A program made the position numbers and the translations under genes. From Charina bottae (taxonomy: Eukaryota; Chordata; Lepidosauria; Squamata; Charinaidae), in contig JALMGJ010000002.1 in NCBI GenBank assembly GCA_023362775.1, positions 72,455,414-72,519,413 of the forward strand: a DNA stretch of 64,000 nucleotides, given 5' to 3'. The notes beneath the pieces are model-generated. The model was not told the origin of the DNA and searched no databases. It worked only from the letters and a program-made list of their open reading frames with translations. Shown here in pieces: positions 1 to 22,050 of this stretch; position 1 is the stretch's first letter; the number at the start of each line of letters is the position of its first letter.

Positions 1-3000
1 AAGTGCTTTTTCCATGAAGGAAGGCATGTGATTAAGCACTCTGAGCCCACACATGTTGTTGTAATCTGACTGTGCAGACTTGAGCCAAGTACTGTTCCTA
101 TGGTTACCCGAGGGAATAAAGAGGAGAAGACTACAGCAATAAAGAGTTATCAATAGAAACTTGCTTCATATGGGCAGATACTAAAATTCAATTGTTTAAC
201 CTCAGTTTTCTCATCTTTATCAAAACAGCACAACCAGTTCATTATAGCCCCTACATCATCTATCTGGAATCCAAAGTCCCCTAAAAGTTTACTGTTGCAT
301 GCTAAGGCGTATGCCAAAGCTATTTAGCTGGAAAGATGAACTTATCTATAGACTGGTATGAAATAAGTCAACAATAGAGTTATACCTTAAAATATCCACA
401 GCAATCTTTTCCAACCTGAGCAGCTTTTAGATACGTAGCACTTTAACTTGCAGTATTCTGCTGGAGTATTTTGAGAGCTGAAATCTGCATACTGAAAACT
501 ACCCAGTTTGGGAAACACTGATTTACAGTATCCTTTTTTCCCAGAATAATAGAATAGTGAGGCTTTGAGTAACGGCTCCCGTGAAATACCATTTCTTGTG
601 TCAGAAATAAACCATAACTCCAAAAGCATATGGACAAGAGTATGCATAATTGGAATACCATTGTTAATGTTGGGACATTTCTATATATTAGTGATAACTG
701 TACACTGGCTGTTGGCATAGTGTACTATGGATTGCATTATATATTTTTTTCTAGATGCTTCTAGAAAAAATAACCTAATAGGTTATTTCAAATGTGCTAT
801 TGATAGGCCTCATTTAAAAAAAAACTTTTCCAGGGTTTTTTTCCCATTTAAATAGTGTGTAACATTTATAGGAAAGCACACACTTGATAATATTACATGA
901 TAGTTTATGCAACTAATGAAATGTTTAGGAGTAATGGTCCTTGAGAACTGTTAGTAGCCTCCAACTACTGGGAGATTAGAAGGAGCACATTTAGGAGAAA
1001 ATTTCCTAACAAATGGTCCCTTTGTTATGGAATAGTTTGCCACCAGAGATCTGCTCTGACCCTGTTTGTCTTTTGGAAGCAAGTTAAAAGATCTTCCAGA
1101 GGGCCTTTTTAATTAGTGAAGACAGTGCCATAAAGTTGTTCTTGTGGTCTGGTTGTAAGATAATTTTAAATATTTGTTATGACTGCTTTTATAAACTTTA
1201 TACTGTTGTATTATGGAAGTTTTCCCTTGAAAGTGCTAAGGGTGGCATGCCTGTGGAGTTTAACAGTGTAATAAATTAGTAAATGCTTCTATTTTGCTGA
1301 TTGAAACGTGCTTGCTATTGAAAGTTCTTTGACTAATTTGTGTTAAAATTACAAAGATATTTTTTCTATTGGGTATGTATAAATGCTTTCTACACCACGT
1401 TTAAGCCTTGTAGATATATTCTATTATTAATTTTGCTTTGTTATAGTAACACTGAATCGTGTAAGTGTTAATAGCTGCAGTTGTGCTCTGCTGGTACTGA
1501 GTAGCTCCATTGGCATTTGCAAAGCAGTGCTGCCGTGAACAAGAGGTCTGCAGGGGAGCTTTGGCTTCCAAACATTTATTCATAATTCATAATTCAGAAC
1601 AAACATCTGAAAGAGAAAATTATCGTTCCGATCAAGAGAACACTAGCACATTCAATCCCCACCATTGGAGATAAATTAATATGAAGGAAATAAATCCCAT
1701 GTTAAGTGTTCTTTAAAAATAAGGGTTAATTTATTGAACCTAGTGTAGGTTGTTTTCTTGAAATAACTGCTGAATTTTCAAAGTTTGCTCCAAATTCCAA
1801 AGAGAAAATCTAGAATCTCAAGCAATACAGTGAAACCATGATTTACTCAGTGCAACAGACTTTTCTTGGAAAGGACTAAATGCCATTGCGATTTTATGTC
1901 CTTTGAGTAATGCAATATGTGTCATTTGTGTGATGATGTTATGATGCAAATGACTCAAATTGTGTCATTTGCATTTATATCATTTGCATAATGACATTCA
2001 TCATGCAAATGATATAATTTGGGTTGCCATATCAAGTGCTCTTTGTTTTACTGGAATTTGGGGAATAATGGAACTCCGCCCCCTCTGTTAAAATTTCACT
2101 CTATGAATTTGCAGTTACTTCTTTTTAACTGAAAAACATTTGATTCAACTGTACTTTAATATCATTTCTTTAAACTAGCTGCAAACTTTGAGTTCAGGCA
2201 CCTCCCTTTTTGGCAAGCAATGTTTTCCTCCAACATTGCATCTATGTTAAGAGACTTGCAATCCATAGTGCCATTTCCTTCAGTGTTAAACATTTGTGAA
2301 TCTTACACAGCAGAATATAGATATTAACAGGTGTTCACAATTGTACTTGCAAGCCCAATAAATAATCATAGCCTTGCTGGGCCTTGTAAATGAAACTACT
2401 ATTCCTATAAATGGTTGGAATTTCAATTTAGCAGTAGATTGCTTAATTATACTTAGACAATTGTAGAGCAGATGTTCCATATAACCCCAAAGACAATGCC
2501 TAATGTACAGTTTTGCTGTATTCTCTTCTCCACTCCTTCTCCAGTATTGGAATAATTAAGCTGTATATGTGTGTGTCAACGCTCTAATAAGCACTTCTTA
2601 ACAAAAATAAAAATTAGGGACTTTTCTCCCCCAAGTTGAATTTCTGGTAGGAGTAGCATTCTTTCACAGAGGATTTTCTGATTCTATTAACCTGAAACTT
2701 AAATAAGACTGAAGCTGTAATTTTTCATAAACCAGCTTTAGGCAGATAACTAAGGTTATTTTTTCTGTTTAAGCCAAAGAAGAAAGCATTGGAATGCTTT
2801 TGAGACTGGATAGTATTCAGCAATAGTAAAGCTTATTGGGAATCTTTCCTTTCTGCTTTGATGCTTTATGGGGCACTTAAGTTGAATGGCTAAGCATTCT
2901 CTGGATTTGATCAGTAGCCAAGCAGAGCCTTTTTGCAATGAAGTGATTCCATCCTTACAACTCTTTCAAGAAAGCACTATCCTAGTACCTAGTTTGCAAG

Positions 3001-3097
3001 GATATAACATATTAATACATTATCTGTATTTTGACCTGTCTGTAAAAGCAATAAATTGCAGAGTAAGACTTTTATATTGTAATTTCTTTTTGTCTAG
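1..3097. other. Upstream/intronic sequence of RAB7A, no coding exon
   Basis: AT-rich sequence with no ORF resembling a known protein. It ends at a splice acceptor (pyrimidine-rich tract then TAG at 3095-3097) that opens the first RAB7A exon seen here. The mammalian gene has a noncoding first exon far upstream, so this is probably the end of intron 1. Apart from an octamer cluster near 1.95-2.0 kb I see no conserved structure. Confidence 0.6.
1944..2010. promoter_or_regulatory. Cluster of four POU octamers
   Basis: Four perfect octamers lie within 67 bp: ATGCAAAT at 1944-1951 and 2003-2010, and its complement ATTTGCAT at 1967-1974 and 1982-1989. The arrangement is roughly palindromic. This is the binding sequence of POU-domain (Oct) factors. 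An intronic enhancer is possible; a decayed palindromic repeat is the alternative. Function is inferred from motif density only. Confidence 0.4.
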
Positions 3098-3133
3098 TAA
3101 GTGCGCTTGAATATTCATCTGAATTCTGTAATA

Positions 3134-11926
<8,793 letters not shown>

Positions 11927-12785
11927 GGTGGGGCTGGAGGGATTAAGCACAGTCCTTCACAAACCGATATCACACTTAGGCCTTCAACCATAAATGGCCC
12001 CTCTCCTGTCCTGGGGGAAAAAAGAAAAAAGAAAGATACCATTTTCAGTGGCCAAAAATCGCCCCCCGACCGTGAACAACTTGTAAGCCCATTCATTCCT
12101 CCACACAACTTCATCAGTATCTTTGCATCCCATTACATTTTTATGGTAGCAGACCTTTCTCCTCTAGTTAAAAAGGAACCTCTTTAACATTTGGAACATA
12201 AGCTACTTCCAGATGTCCATTGGAAAGAAACGGTGTACAGATGCTCTGTAACAATTTCCCTTTAATTGTCTTGTGTTCCCCTGTGAAGGCGGCAACTGGA
12301 AAGGCTGATTACTCAATAGTTCATTGCAAGCTCAGCACTCAGTTCCACTAGGTTGAGTTTTGTACGTCTCTGTTAATGCTTGTTACTTTTAACTAATCCG
12401 ATCTTTTTACAGTATCCACATATTATGTAATGGCTTCTTTAGGAAAAAGAATCTTATAGTACATGTTAATATATGCAACCAATTAAATGTATAAATTAGT
12501 GTAAAATTCTTGAATTACATGTTTAAGTACTGAAACACAAGCTGTTTAGGAAATGAACAGGACACTTGTGAAATGCAGTGTGCTAGCAGCACAAGTCCAA
12601 ATAGAGACAGTATTCTGTACAGTAGAAGCAAGAATTATGTAAACATTTTTATTGATTTAAGAGCCAAAAAGCTTCATCTCCTTGAAAAATATTATCTGGC
12701 TTATTTGTAGTGAAAAATTTTCAGATGCATGATTTTGCGTGCCGGATTATTGGACTTCAGAAATTAAATACAGTTTTCAAAATGA
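11927..12785 (+). other. RAB7A: RAB7A 3' UTR
   Basis: About 0.85 kb of noncoding sequence follows the stop codon, with AT-rich stretches and no repeat I recognise, ending near the ATTAAA signal at 12763. The extent is inferred from that signal and from the similar length of the main human RAB7A 3' UTR. Confidence 0.6.
12763..12768 (+). terminator. Probable RAB7A polyadenylation signal
   Basis: ATTAAA followed within 35 bases by a T-rich stretch (GATTGCTTTGTTTCC). It is the best-placed signal about 0.84 kb after the stop. Another ATTAAA near 12483 could give a shorter transcript. Confidence 0.6.
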
Positions 12786-12789
12786 TTGC

Positions 12790-15700
12790 TTTGTTTCCTT
12801 TTACCCCTTTCACAATTACTCTACAAATGTAAAGAGGAGTCTAACATGAAATGTCCGACTCTTGTAGAGACAGCTCCATCGGGGTAGTGACAGTCAGTCT
12901 TAATGGCGAAGTGCCCTTTCCTCCTCATCTTTCTCTTACCGTCACTTGTCTGGATTTCCTCTAATGAAACCTTGGCAATTTTGTTCTGCCCTCTACTTAT
13001 CCTTGCATTTGTAGCTTTCTTGAATGGAGCATTTCTACTGTTCCCCCCACCTGAGGTCTACACTCTAGCATGTAGCCAGAACTCTTCTGTAAAGAAACAC
13101 ACCAATAAACTTAACAAGAACAAACAAACATTCTTGCTCCTGTTTCTATGTTTCTCCTTGTTGAAGCTAGTGCTTCAGGGCCAGTTTTATTTTTTCTTTA
13201 TCCTATGCCCATTTTATATGATAGTGGCCTGCAGAGCAGCTACTGAGTATTCCACTCAGGGTTTTGAGAAAGAAACTACGCTTATGTGATAAGGGGAGAA
13301 AGTACATGACAGAAATGCATAGAGACTATCTTTACTATTGGGTTGTATGATGTCAGTCAATCAGTCAGTAAACATCACTGGCTCAGACTTTCCCCTTACG
13401 TGCTCCCCTGTGTGCTTCCAGATTTACTCCAGAAGTTGATGGGCTCTGGGAAGCAAATATGCAAAGGGAGAAAAAGAAGGTCAATTCATAATGTAATAGT
13501 GGAGGTCTGCTCATAACATCAGCTGTAACAAGGATTTTCTTTTAATAGTTTCAAGGGTACCTATAGAGATATCAGAGATTGCCTCTTGGAAGCCACATTT
13601 CTAAAATTAAAATTGTTCTGGTTGTTGTATATCACTCAAGCAGAATTGGACATTTAAGTGCCATTTACCCCTGATCTTCAGATTTGGGAACTACAGTGGA
13701 GGGATTTCCAGTTTCCTTAAAAATCTGCTCCTAGGGAAACTGCAGTTCTCTAGAGCAGGTCTTCTCAGAGGGTACATGAGCAAAAGAAAAATTACCTGCT
13801 TGAAGAAGCAATTCTAATAATACAATACCAGTAGATTGCACCTTACATTATTAATATGGATTACTGAACAAATGTTCTTGGATGCTACATTTCCTTTTAT
13901 TAAATGGGAATGGCAGATTATTTGCTTGATCAGTCTCTCTCATTTGCTGAATATAAAATGCTGGTGCTTACTCTGATTCTCAGAATAATTCATTGAATTA
14001 AATGAACGAAGCCATCTTGGGTGCTAGATCTTGCTTGCATAAACATTATAATCAAGCTTATTGTGCCAGTTAAATTGTACAGTGATGGAATTCATATCTT
14101 CCATGAAGAACATTTAATTATGTTGTTGAATAAGCTGCAGTTGATAAGCAGTTCTGATAAACCAAAATTGAATAAATCATACTATTGCTTAATGCAGTAT
14201 GGCAGTCCTGTCAATATCTCATTAGGCCATGGCCATGTTGTCCTGGAAGTGGCTTAGGGTGGATTGCTGGCAGTTGGTTTGTGCAGTAGTTGCTTCCTGG
14301 GATACTGAATACCCCCACCTCACCAGAAGTGCCCTCCTGGTATCCAGTAAGATGGAGATGGTGGCCACAATGCAGCATGTATTGGCCCCTCGAGTGCCTT
14401 TGCTTCTCCCCTTGTTCTCCCCTTTTCTTCCAGAATGAGAAGAGCAAAAACACTTTCATGAGGTTTACTTTAATGGCATAATATTAAAAAGCTTTAGTCT
14501 TGCCACTTGATTGCAAATTGAAAGCTGTATTAAGGATTTGTAGTTGGTTTATTTCTGCAATTTATATGCCACTCTGTTCCAAAAAAGGGCTGTTCAGTCC
14601 TGAATGTTGGAAAACCTACTTGCCTGATCATAATTGGCTGGAAGTTTAGAATAAAATGTGTAAAAGTTCTGGACATTATGTATACCAACTGATGACAAGG
14701 GTAGCAAATTAAGAATTTGACACACAGTATAAATGGCCTTGGAATGTTCTTCTGCATTTTGAACTGAACTGAACTCAAGTCTATGAAATCTGGGAGAGAA
14801 ACAGCTTTAGCTTGCTTTTGTTCTTCCCAACATAATAATTTCCATTTGTCTTATGTATGATTCTGTCTACACAGAATCACAGGAATACAGCTGTGAAAAC
14901 AAATAGTATTTTATGAAATGTTACACTTAATCTGCTGCTGCTCATAGGTTCTGGCAAGAGCATGTTTTCCTAGATTCATAATCGACTGCCATCATACTTT
15001 ATTGTGAAGACTGGGTCTTCTGCATGGATGCTTACTGAATGCATAGTCAATGTCTGGGCTCTGGTTTCCTGTTGACTCTGGTTTCCGTATGCATCATTTG
15101 CTACTAAACACATGTTTTGATTAGAAACTGGTTCTTGAGGAACAGCATTTGGTATGTAGTTTTTTGTATTATCCTGGAAAGCTTTTTAAAACAAAATTTA
15201 CCATTTATCCACAATTTATAGAAGTCAGACAAGATGCATATTTGGAAAGAAAACACGTTTGAGAGAAGGGAAGCTTGATTTTTCCTTTTTCAAAAACTGT
15301 TAAGGCTCTTTTACATATTATACTAGACTTTGGGATGTTCCTTGCCTTCAAGTGCTGTGAAAATATATCGTTGCACGTCAGTAGCATGGTCAGAGAAGAG
15401 TTCAGAAGGGATTACAAAATCTACCACTATCTACCTTTAACCTAGATGACCCCCAAAGAGAAACGTAACTGATTTGAGACCATTGGTTAACATTGTTTCT
15501 TTTTTGAGTTGTATTTAAATTATAGGCAACCATGATAAATATACTATAATATCTTAAACATAAACTTGTTTGGCTTTTTCTTGGCAATTGTTTTGTGCAT
15601 CTTCTTACCATCTGCCATTCTAGCAGGCCAAGAAATTTCAGAGAAGAATATGGTAGTACCAGTGTAAACAATCAAATCAAATCTTTATTACAGTCAAAGA

Positions 15701-16670
15701 CCAGCGTAAGGAGGGTGGGTACAGCCAATTAAAAAGCATAGAAAATACATCAGAGTCTAAAAAACAAAGTATGTATAAAAAACAAAAGTCTAAAAGGAAC
15801 CTAAAAGGAGGGGTAGAAGCGTTAGATGGGTATAGGGGAGCATAAAGGTAAAGTTTCTTGTGTGTGTATGAGTGTATGTGTATAAATTTCACATTAGGGC
15901 AGGAGGAAACACTAGTTCTATAGCATGAGTAGCAACTCTTACTACGCTTTTCAGCACAGAGCATTTGTGACTTTGATGGGGAATTTAAAAAGTGAGTTTG
16001 AAAATACGGTTATTGAATTTGCAGACAATACAAACACTGGGTGGGGGGGACAGAGTGAGTGAGCAGATGAAAGAACCAGGATTCAGGAGGATCTTCACAA
16101 GCTGGTCAGAAACCAAGTTGAATTTCAATCAAACATGCGAAAGTCCTACATTTGGTAGGAAAAAGTCAAAGGCATGAATATAGGATAGAAGGGCCATGCT
16201 GGGCCACGATACCTACAAAAAGGATCTCGGTGTCTTAGTCTCAAGGGGAACAGGAATCAGCAGTTTATGCAGATGTGAAGAAAACATGCTGCCCTATGTT
16301 GGGAAGGAGGAAGCATGTAGCATCTAACGCTTTAATGCCTTGCTTTAAAAAGTCTATAATAGTGGCTAAGCCAATTGAGAGTTCTGCCCCAGAAGCATCA
16401 TTGATTCGGTGTATGTAAAATCAATGGCATAAATGTAAGCAGTATGCTATTATTCACTAAATGAATACAGGAAATACTGTAAATTGTACTGTACAGGAAA
16501 CTCAGTGATTGCATAAGCCCTGTTCCCTCTGGATTCATGGGGGCTAAAGGTTATACAGAAAGCCTTCAGGCCATTTACCTTCAGTATGGCACAGTTCTTT
16601 GGATCCAATACATTAGTGCCCTAGTATGTTACCAATCAATACAAGAAGATAAATTGTTCTTTTACTCTTT
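12790..16670. other. Intergenic, no gene seen
   Basis: AT-rich sequence after RAB7A. ORFs up to 128 codons exist (12903-13289) but show no recognisable domain. The only repeat I can place is a LINE-like tail at 15.67-15.96 kb. Confidence 0.5.
15670..15965 (-). mobile_element. Probable non-LTR retrotransposon 3' end
   Basis: Begins with AATCTTTATTACAGTCAAAGACC, the reverse of a polyadenylation-like 3' end common to sauropsid retroposons, and continues with A-rich sequence. Family not determined. Confidence 0.4.
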
Positions 16671-16674
16671 AGAG

Positions 16675-16993
16675 CAGAGCTTTCCAAACCGTGTCGCGAC
16701 ACAAAAGTGTGTCGCCACACACAGCGTGGTGTGTCGCCACACCACCCGGAAGCGGTGGTGCGCGCGTGCACGGCAGCTGCCATGCACGCGCGTGCCGCCA
16801 CATGCCCCCCGTGCCGCCGCACGCCCCCCCTGCGCCACCACCGTGCGCGCGCCGCCGCACACCCCCCTGTGCTGCCACCGTGCACGCGTGCCGCCATGCG
16901 CCCCCCCACGCCGCCACTGTGCGCACCGCCGCACGCTCCCCCCATGCCGCCGCCGCTGGCATGTTGCCAGCGGCGGCACTTTGGAAAGCCCTG
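16675..16993. mobile_element. hAT-type miniature element with GC-rich array (319 bp)
   Basis: Ends CAGAGCTTTCCAAACCGTG and TTTGGAAAGCCCTG, flanked by perfect CTTTAGAG duplications (16667-16674, 16994-17001). The palindrome GTGTCGCGACAC sits at the left end. The interior is about 200 bp of imperfect GCCGCCGCACGCCCCCC-type units, extremely CpG-rich in an AT-rich neighbourhood. Confidence 0.9.
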
Positions 16994-17339
16994 CTTTAGA
17001 GTCTCATGTGGTTGGTAACTGTTAAGCTTGTTTATTAATTTAATCCTTTTTTCTAATGGACCCAGTGTGAAAATGTTACAGGACTACAAGATGGATATTT
17101 GGAAAACTGGTATTTTTTCACTGCTTTTGAATTGGACACCTTATATTCAGAATTTTGGGTCTATCATTCAGTCAGAGCCCAGCAAAAGAACAAAGGTTAA
17201 GTCCTGAAAACTTTATTTTGATAAAACAATGTTTCAAATGTAAAAAAAAAATCTCATAACCTGATCTGCATGAGTCATGACTCCCTGTTCTTTCTTGACT
17301 AACCAAATTATGTAACTGATGCAGATTGTAAGATTCTCC

Positions 17340-17680
17340 TATTTTATTATTTATTAAATTTATATGCCATCCAACTCCCAGAGAGACTGGGCGGTTTACA
17401 AATGATTTAAAACATGAAAACAAGAAAAACAAACAAAAGGGTAGAGATGGCAGAACAACAACCCAGGTAGAAACAAAAGAAAACAACCTAGGTTAAAAGG
17501 GAGGCTTCCGTCATCCTCACCAAGGCCTGGGTAAAGAGCCAAGTCTTCAGGCCCCTTCGAAACACCAGCAGGATGGGGGCCATTCACATCTCAGGGGGAA
17601 CCTCATTCCGACAGATAGACAGTTCAGGTCCCGATGGATGGCATTGCTTAATTGAAGGAACCTGCAGATTGGTTTGGCAG
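17340..17680 (-). mobile_element. CR1/L2-type LINE or SINE 3' end, minus strand
   Basis: Starts TTTATTATTTATTAAATTTA then ATGCCATCCAACTCCCAGAG and GACTGGGCGGTTTACAAATG, the reversed terminal sequence typical of sauropsid CR1/L2 elements, followed by sequence like that at 9.9-10.1 kb (GAACCTCATTCCGACAGAT). Confidence 0.6.
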
Positions 17681-18049
17681 TTGTGTTATTAAGACCTATT
17701 TATAAACTGTTTATTGCCTTTACCTTGTACACAAAACCATGTCTATAATCATTCCATTTTAGGTTCAGAAAGATACAAAGAAGCTTTGTATGCCCTCTTG
17801 CAGTTCAGGAACTTGATAGGAGAGGTCTCCATACTTATTTTCTGCTTTTGGGCCCTTTTACTTCCATAAGTATCACATGCCAAATACACGATTTGAAAAT
17901 TCTTTCCAGGTAAGAGTTGGGCATACTGTTACTGCATGAAGTTAATAACAACTGTATTTCAGAAGCAGCATTTTTGGAAACATGGGCAACTATCCTATTC
18001 ACGCACCGACCATTGTTCACTAATAAAGCAAAGTGGAGTTCTCTCTCCC

Positions 18050-18420
18050 ACTACAAACCATGAAGAAAAGAGGAGAGCCACTGAAATATGGTGCCCTCCT
18101 TTCACAACCCCCTGAAGGATAGATGGTACCAAAGGCCACTGAGAGATCAAGTAGGACCTGAACGGTTGCAATACCCATATTCCAGACCAGCCAGAAGTCA
18201 TCCACAAGTGCAATCAATGCCATCTCAGTACTGTATCTTGGCCTGAAGACAACTGAAAGGGGTCGAGAAAATCCACTTCCTTCAGGTTCCTCTGAAGCTA
18301 GAGTCCTACCACCTTCTCTACAAAAGGAGGAATTTACAACTTTTTCAACCCAGCCACACATCACCATCTGGTAGCTTAACCAACTAGGAAGCATGTGGAT
18401 CTAATATGTACGTGGCTACT
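18050..18420 (-). mobile_element. Possible decayed LINE fragment
   Basis: Reversed, it encodes a broken frame with phrases resembling CR1/L3-type repeat protein (DDFWLVWNMGIATVQVLLDLSVAF region). No clear ends. Recognition is from general similarity only. Confidence 0.35.
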
Positions 18421-18771
18421 CCAACAGCCCTAAGAACCCTATTCACTTCCTCAAGACTTATAAGCTCAAGTTCCTCTCAGATAATGGGGTTAAAGCTGCT
18501 GAATCCAGAAAAACTAAATATTTTTCTGCTTCTCCATCACAGCACCCCAGTTAAATAAAGGTACTGTAAATATACCCTTGAGTCTGGCTCAACTCTTAGT
18601 AACTATTTGACATACCATTGCAGTATTCTTGGCAACAGTATGGAAATTATTTACCACTGCCAACTTTTAATTTTTTTTTAATCCTAGTTTATCCTCCTAC
18701 AGAAACATTAATTTCCTTTTATTGTTTGGAGTAAGAGATATTTTTTTTAAATGTCAGGGAAGGTAAAAAAT

Positions 18772-18910
18772 GGTGTTCCTCATTTCTATGTTTGTTTGTT
18801 TGTTTGTTTGTTTATTTATTTATTTATTTATTTATTTATTTGTCCAACTTCTATCACCGCCCATCTCCCCCCACAAAGGGGACTCTGGGGGGACTCTATG
18901 TTAATAGAGT
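18772..18910 (-). mobile_element. Retroposon tail with (TTTG)n(TTTA)n
   Basis: A (GTTT)n(ATTT)n run at 18787-18841 followed by TGTCCAACTTCTATCACCGC and CCATCTCCCCCCACAAAGGG, the reverse of the CR1/L2 3' terminus (compare 27.44-27.55 kb). Confidence 0.65.
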
Positions 18911-19078
18911 GTCATTGACATGCTGTTGGGTTCATCAAAATTCTTTGATTTAACAATAGGATTGCTCTGCAGTGAGACGGATTAATTATTAAGCTACTAT
19001 TTAGGAATGTATATCAGAATAATTTGTTGGTCTGTATGTTTTCTTGATATGCAGAGTTTCAGAAAGCGCTTTGCATTA

Positions 19079-19405
19079 AAGGTAAAGGTTCCCCCCGCAC
19101 ATTTTGTGCAGTCGTGTCCGACTCTAGGGGCCGCATCTCCATTTGTTAGCCGAAGAGCCAGCACTGTCCGAAGACGCTTCCGCAGTCATGTGGCTGGCAT
19201 GATGCTCACGGAACGCTGTTATCATCCCACCGAAGTGGTACCTATTCATCTACTTGCATTTGCATGCTTTCGAATTGCTAGGTTGGCAAGAGCTGGGGCT
19301 AGTGCGGGAGCTCACTCCACGTGGGACTAGGGATTTGAACCTCCAAACTTGCGATCTTCCAATCGACAAGCCTGGTGTCTTACCCGCTGAGCCACCACAC
19401 CCCTC
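19079..19405 (-). mobile_element. Sauria-type SINE (full length)
   Basis: Flanked by perfect GCGCTTTGCATTA (19066-19078, 19406-19418). On the minus strand it has a tRNA-like head (GGTGTGGTGGCTCAGCGGGT, GGTTCAAATCC as B box) and a tail AGAGTCGGACACGACTGCAC ending in an ACCTTT-type terminus. The AGTCGGACACGACT segment matches the Bov-B LINE 3' end at 63.82 kb, the expected source of its reverse transcriptase. Confidence 0.88.
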
Positions 19406-19419
19406 GCGCTTTGCATTAG

Positions 19420-22050
19420 AGACCAATAAATGACACCAGTCATTGTAGTAAATCAATGTACAAACTAATACAATGTTGTATTAGTTACTCATACAAACAG
19501 ATAATATTTACAGTTCTCTTCCAGATCCCTGGAAGTGTTACAAATCCACACACCAGAAAAGATAAGAAGTAGTAGGAAGCAAGCAGGCAGGCGTAGAAAG
19601 CAGGGGCGGGGAAGGAACAGGCAGGTTCTTTAATACTCTTCAACCTGGATCACGTGCTGCCTGACCTTTTAAAGTTTGCAGGTGCTTAACTAACAAGGTT
19701 TTATTGCTGTGACTTACTCCTCAAGGAATAATACACCAACAGAATTTATTCCAAATTCAGAGAGGAAGCAGAGTACAGTAATCTGAAGAAATCTTTTGGT
19801 TCTCCAGATCAAACCTATGTGGGCTTATACATTGAACTTTGGTATAGTATATGTTATGGTAGAGTTTTTAGTCTACTTTGTGCAGAAATAGGATGAGACC
19901 TTTGTCCCAGATTCTACAACATACACTTTTGTGGCAGCCAGGGGGGAGGTTCTAGACAAAATGTGTACACTTTCACTTTGCTTTTACTTGATATGTAGAC
20001 AACATTAGTGTATGTGCCTAGAAAAAGTTTTACGTAGTACTTGTATTATAAAATGATTTTGGGAAAAGAAATAAGGTTTAAAGAAGTTACTGTAATGCTG
20101 AACTGTGTACTCAAAACCTGGAATATGTTGGTTTATGGAGAACTTTGGATTTGAGCATGGGCAAATAAACAAATATTGTTCTGCTTTGATGGAAAGATAT
20201 GGCCACTGCAGATGTAATGTCCTAGATTGAAGACATGTGTCTTTTGATTGGCTCTTTCCCAACATAATGAAAAGACCAAATGATATTCTTTCATATGGTC
20301 AAGTTTAATTTGTTGTTTCAAAACTAAGTTGCTGGTGTATATTCGTTTTAAAATGCATTTTTACAGTATTTTATTTTTTCCTACTTTTATTTTTTGTTAA
20401 TTTTATATATTGCTGTAGATTTCTATTAGATTCTCTCTCTCTTTCACTCTCTCTCTCTTGCAATGAAAAAATATTATTATAAAAGACCACCAAAGCTCAG
20501 TCAGCAATAAGGCATGAAAGGATTACTATTGATCCATAACAGACTCAAGGTGTTTTAAGCTAAATTGTCCTCTTCTGATCATCCCCGTCATGCAAACACC
20601 CAAAGCCAGTCCAATGTGGATCCAGCAGTGGCATCTGAAGCAAACTACGATGACGGCAAAATGAGGACACCAGCATGGTGAAGTAATCACACAAATGTCA
20701 ACCTTATGTACTTGTATCTTAACATGTGACACAAGTACATAAGTGGCGGCGTTTGTGGGATGAGGTCACATGTATTGTCATTTGCTCCCCCTTGTGCCTC
20801 TCATGGACACTCAGGGTTTCCAGTCCTCGAATAAAACACTGGAAATGCAGAGCAGTTGAAAAAGCAACCCTGTCCATTTCAGAACATGCGGAAGGCATTT
20901 CCAAAACCCTGATTGGCTGCCATCCCTAACTCATGCTTATTGCTGCCTGCCTGGCAAATGGGGAAATTGCGATTCATGTAATGGAGCCCTGCTGATACTC
21001 TCCCAGCATGACTTCCATGCAAAAACTGGGAGGGCTGGAGGTAGTGCATAGGCTCCACCCGAAGGATTGCTCTTAGTCCAGTTGTCGTCATGGTTTACTT
21101 TCATAGCCACTGGTAAAGTAGGACTGGGTTAGGGCTGAGTGGGTTACATGCATTGTGCAATCAGGGCCCGCAGGTCTATTTAGCATCTGGTTCAACCTAG
21201 CTCTTGAAAGGAATATAGCAGGCTTAAGAAGCTATCCTTTCCCAGATCAGGCTAGTTGTCCATTTAACCCTAGTTGTCTACATTTGAAGGGAAGTTTTCA
21301 GGCCAAATTCTGTTTTCAAATGGAATACTCAGTTTTTAATTAGAGATGCCAAAAGTGGACCTAGGAACTATCTGTGAAGAATTGTTTCTGCCAATGGAGA
21401 GCCATTACCTTATTTTGAATGGAATCCAGTTGTAGTTTGGAGTAATAAAAGATAGATTCGGTCCCATAACTGACTAAAAAGTAGACCCTATTAAAATAAG
21501 TGTGACTTGAGTTAAAATCCACCCTAAAGATTTTTTAAGGTCCAAAGAAGATAAAGGTCCAATAACTTTAAAAACAGTATTAGGTAGTATTTGCTGGGAT
21601 TCCTCGGTTCTGTAAAACCAACAAGAACTTTGAACTTTCTGCTGAAAAGAACTACAGTATTAAGATTAAACATGACTGTGTGTTGGCCACATTGACAGGG
21701 AATTCTGAGTCTGCAAACATCTGAGGGTGCCAGGCTGATCCAGTAGTGAAGTAAGATGCAGAGTGGGAGGGAGGGTGGGTGGGGACTGATAGCGTTGCAA
21801 ACTGCCGTGGTGCCTCTGTTTATGGCAGCCAAAGACCACGTAGGAGAAGGCCAGGGATCCCAGCGTTCGGAAGCAACTTCCAACCTTGGGAGGGAAGGCC
21901 CTGACCTCCCTAGAAACCAGCAGTTCTGACCCCACCGTGGGAATCCCCTTCAGTTTTTAAAACCCGAATGTCCAGCAACAACTTCAAATATGGAAGGCCC
22001 TTTCTAACAAACTGCAAAGGCTCACTTCGGTGACCCCAAGCCTCAATTCT
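19420..22050. other. Intergenic, no gene seen
   Basis: Moderately AT-rich, with a short (TC)n run near 20.43-20.46 kb. No ORF with recognisable similarity and no repeat I can assign. Confidence 0.45.

Noticed and set aside
12903..13289. 128-codon hydrophobic ORF
   Set aside because: Looks like a membrane protein but is Leu/Phe-rich from T-rich DNA; no homology, no conserved start context.
16537..17025. Overlapping long ORFs on both strands rich in Arg, Ala, Gly, Cys and His
   Set aside because: They lie inside the GC-rich array of a hAT miniature element; open frames in all phases follow from CpG-rich repeats without stops. The same happens at 58.3-58.7 kb and 6.6-7.3 kb.
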